Part shown: positions 62,109 through 64,000 of the stretch, one piece after another
Numbering within the stretch: the first letter of the stretch is position 1
Layout: each line of letters opens with the position of its first letter
DNA from: Nitrospira japonica
Lineage (GTDB): Bacteria; Nitrospirota; Thermodesulfovibrionia; UBA6902
Assembly (NCBI GenBank): GCA_020723105.1
Contig: DYJL01000012.1
Coordinates: 1 to 64,000, forward strand
Length of the DNA stretch: 64,000 nucleotides
Reading direction: 5' to 3'
The notes under the pieces: model-generated
The model's database searches: none
The model's input: only the letters and a program-made list of their open reading frames with translations
Told to the model about the DNA's origin: nothing
Made by a program: the position numbers and the translations under genes

Positions 62109-63644
62109 ATGCATCTGAAGAGAATAATCCCCATCTTTTTTATCGTGCTATTTTTTATCTCCTGTGCCTCTATTAAGCAGGCGGACCGAAAAGAGAAGAA
62201 GATTGATATTAAAGAACAGATGGCAGCAGTGGATAATGGATCTGTAAAAAGTTCTGGGTCCGGGGTTTCAGAGCCGAAAATCCCCGAATTTGTTCCTGCC
62301 AATGAAGATACTTCTCCCCTTCAAACCAAGACCGTGTCCCTTGCAGCAAGAAATACTCCATTACGTGAGGTGCTTTTTACTGTTGCAGAGACAGCGAACC
62401 TGAACCTGGTACTGGAGCGGGGCGTTGATACGGAGATTCAGGTTACCATGACCTTAAAAAATATGCGCATTGAAGATGCGTTAGATGCCATCCTTAATTC
62501 AGTTGATTATTTTTATTCAGTCAAAGAAAACATCCTTGCAGTAAAAGCCCTTGATACAAAGATATTCGAACTGGGACATCCCAATGTAATACAGGAATAC
62601 AAGCTGAATGTTGGCGGCAATATCCTCGGGGGGACTTCTTCTGTCGGTTCAGGGTCCAGTGCAATTACAGGCGATGTGTCAATGAGCTCAGCTTCGGATA
62701 CTACCTCATTTCAGTTTTGGGAGGCTGTTGAGAAGACCCTCGAAAAAATGTTTAGACAGGAAGAAAGCAAAGGGCCCCAGCCGATTTTTGTTGTTAACAG
62801 AATGGCCGGCACGATCATGATTACTGCGACTAAAAAAGATTTGGAAAGGGCCGGCAATTATATTGCAAATCTGAAGAGGGTTCTCAACAGACAGGTAGTT
62901 ATCGAAGCGAGAGTTGTTGAGGTACAGTTGTCAGAAGGCTTAAAGTACGGCATTGACTGGAGCAGTGTTATGAAGGGGATCGGAATGGGCGCCACTTATA
63001 ATTTAAGCACTGTAAAATTTACCGATGTATTTAGCAGCGATAGCCCGGCATTTCAATTCAGTATTACAGACAATGACGGATTAGGACTCCTTTTAAGCGC
63101 TTTGCAAGAGCAGGGCAATGTAAAAACCCTCTCTAACCCGAGGATAAATATTTTAAATGGACAAGCCGCTTTGTTGAGTGTCGGAAGGAGTACAAATTTT
63201 ATTTCTAAGGTTCAGACTACCACTACAACTACTTCAGGCTCTGCGCCTACAACTACATACACTGTGGAAACCAATAGTGTGCTTTCCGGAGTATTGTTCG
63301 GGCTTTTACCCTTCATCAGCAATGAAGGGGAAATTACTCTCACAATTACACCGATTGTAACAACCCTCGTCAGCCTTGAAAGCAAGACAATAGGAGCCGC
63401 CGGCAATCAGGTGGAGATAAAACTGCCTACCGTTGATCTGAGGGAGATGAGCACCACTGTCAAGGTTGCAGATGGCCAGATAATTGTTATCGGCGGACTG
63501 ATAAGCAAGACCGAAAAACAAAAAGAAAACAAGGTTCCAATACTCGGCAACCTGCCTGTTGTAGGAGAACTTTTCAAGAGCGTGGACAACTTGGAAGAAC
63601 AGACTGAGCTTGTAATAATGCTGATACCGCGATTGGCGAGTTAG
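62109..63644 (+). CDS. Secretin, MshL/GspD type
   Basis: This secretin of about 510 residues has a lipoprotein signal (IIPIFFIVLFFISC). Its N-terminal domain (LAARNTPLREVLFTVAETAN) and ring-forming secretin core (QVVIEARVVEVQLSEGLKYGIDWS, VKTLSNPRINILNGQAALLS, VPILGNLPVVGELFKSV, ELVIMLIPRL) are clear. A Ser/Gly-rich loop (NILGGTSSVGSGSSAITGD) is present. Start at 62109 gives the lipoprotein; an upstream in-frame ATG at 62070 overlaps the previous gene. Confidence 0.9.
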   Translation: MHLKRIIPIFFIVLFFISCASIKQADRKEKKIDIKEQMAAVDNGSVKSSGSGVSEPKIPEFVPANEDTSPLQTKTVSLAARNTPLREVLFTVAETANLNLVLERGVDTEIQVTMTLKNMRIEDALDAILNSVDYFYSVKENILAVKALDTKIFELGHPNVIQEYKLNVGGNILGGTSSVGSGSSAITGDVSMSSASDTTSFQFWEAVEKTLEKMFRQEESKGPQPIFVVNRMAGTIMITATKKDLERAGNYIANLKRVLNRQVVIEARVVEVQLSEGLKYGIDWSSVMKGIGMGATYNLSTVKFTDVFSSDSPAFQFSITDNDGLGLLLSALQEQGNVKTLSNPRINILNGQAALLSVGRSTNFISKVQTTTTTTSGSAPTTTYTVETNSVLSGVLFGLLPFISNEGEITLTITPIVTTLVSLESKTIGAAGNQVEIKLPTVDLREMSTTVKVADGQIIVIGGLISKTEKQKENKVPILGNLPVVGELFKSVDNLEEQTELVIMLIPRLAS

Positions 63645-63650
63645 GTTCTT

Positions 63651-64000
63651 ATGAAACTCGGTGAAGTTCTCATATCAAAAGGGCTGATTACCGAAGAAAG
63701 ACTGGAATTAGCGCTGGCCCATCAAAAAATAACCGGCTCTCTTCTGGGCGAGACGCTTATGAAGCTCGGGTTTGTATCCTCAAATGAAATTGCCCAGTCC
63801 CTCGCTGGCCAGGCCGGTATTCCCTTCATTAATTTAGCGGAATATACGGTTTCTGAAGAGGCCATCCGCCTCATACCTAAAGACGTTGCTGAGAAAACAG
63901 GCTTTATCCCTCTCCGTGTGGACGAGGGCATTATTGAAATAGGGATCACTAACCCTTCCAATATACAGGCCATTGACATGGCCTCAAAAATCTCAGGGAA
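63651..64000 (+). CDS. GspE/PilB-type assembly ATPase, N-terminal part (cut by window end)
   Basis: It reads KLGEVLISKGLITEERLELA and LMKLGFVSSNEIAQSLAGQA, the MshEN/GspE-II N-terminal domain that in some ATPases binds cyclic-di-GMP. The P-loop part lies beyond position 64000. It follows the secretin by 6 bp, so the operon continues. Confidence 0.88.
   Translation, partial: MKLGEVLISKGLITEERLELALAHQKITGSLLGETLMKLGFVSSNEIAQSLAGQAGIPFINLAEYTVSEEAIRLIPKDVAEKTGFIPLRVDEGIIEIGITNPSNIQAIDMASKISG

Overview
This 64 kb window is a chromosomal stretch of an anaerobic or microaerophilic, diderm bacterium. The gene set suggests a member of the Nitrospirota/Thermodesulfovibrionia or a deltaproteobacterial-type lineage: selenocysteine formate dehydrogenase, NfnAB-type transhydrogenase, Hcp under an Fnr-like regulator, DsrE/F/H-type sulfur proteins, LL-DAP aminotransferase, Feo iron uptake and type IV pili. 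The taxonomic call is inference from content; there is no rRNA or ribosomal protein here to fix it.

Layout. (1) 0.1-5.8 kb: NAD-linked formate dehydrogenase operon (NuoE-like, NuoF-like, a cyclic-nucleotide-domain protein and a Sec-containing FdhA read through TGA). (2) 5.8-10.9 kb: two ArsR-type regulators and a sulfur/selenium cassette. It holds a YedE-type membrane protein, a TusA/SirA-like carrier and a DsrE protein, each interrupted by one in-frame TGA that sits exactly at the family's key Cys position and is followed by a bacterial SECIS-like hairpin. DsrF-like, DsrH-like, SQR-like and DsrE-like genes follow. (3) 10.9-15.3 kb: MMPL/RND exporter, LolA-like protein and beta-barrel protein. 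(4) 15.3-20.7 kb, minus strand: NfnB-NfnA, a Tex remnant, a Rho protein lacking its RNA-binding domain, RNase D and an HcpR-like regulator. (5) 20.8-35.8 kb: hcp, hisH, folK, dapL, an HDOD response regulator, ychF, hemL, ferredoxin, a chemotaxis protein, an M29 peptidase and pgi. (6) 36-43.6 kb: pilMNOPQ, aroC and an aroK-aroB fusion. (7) 43.8-49.1 kb: fur, a porin-like protein, feoA-feoA-feoB, a FeoB-associated small protein and cytochrome c. (8) 49.2-55.4 kb, minus strand: CusA/CusB/TolC metal efflux with a FixH-like protein. (9) 55.5-59.6 kb, minus strand: recR, ebfC, dnaX, SRP RNA, two tRNA-Ser and tadA. (10) 59.8-64 kb: a second pilus/secretion assembly operon cut by the window end.

The most interesting system is the three-gene run of selenoproteins (6.66-8.47 kb) inside a Dsr/Tus-like relay. 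With fdhA this makes four TGA-recoded genes in 5 kb, and three of the four SECIS candidates share a GGTC loop. A second theme is a large family of palindromic intergenic elements. Several have been absorbed in frame into hisH, aroC, cusA, cusB and feoB. At least three others form the signal peptides of exported proteins. A third group of about 160 bp lies within copy-specific palindromes.
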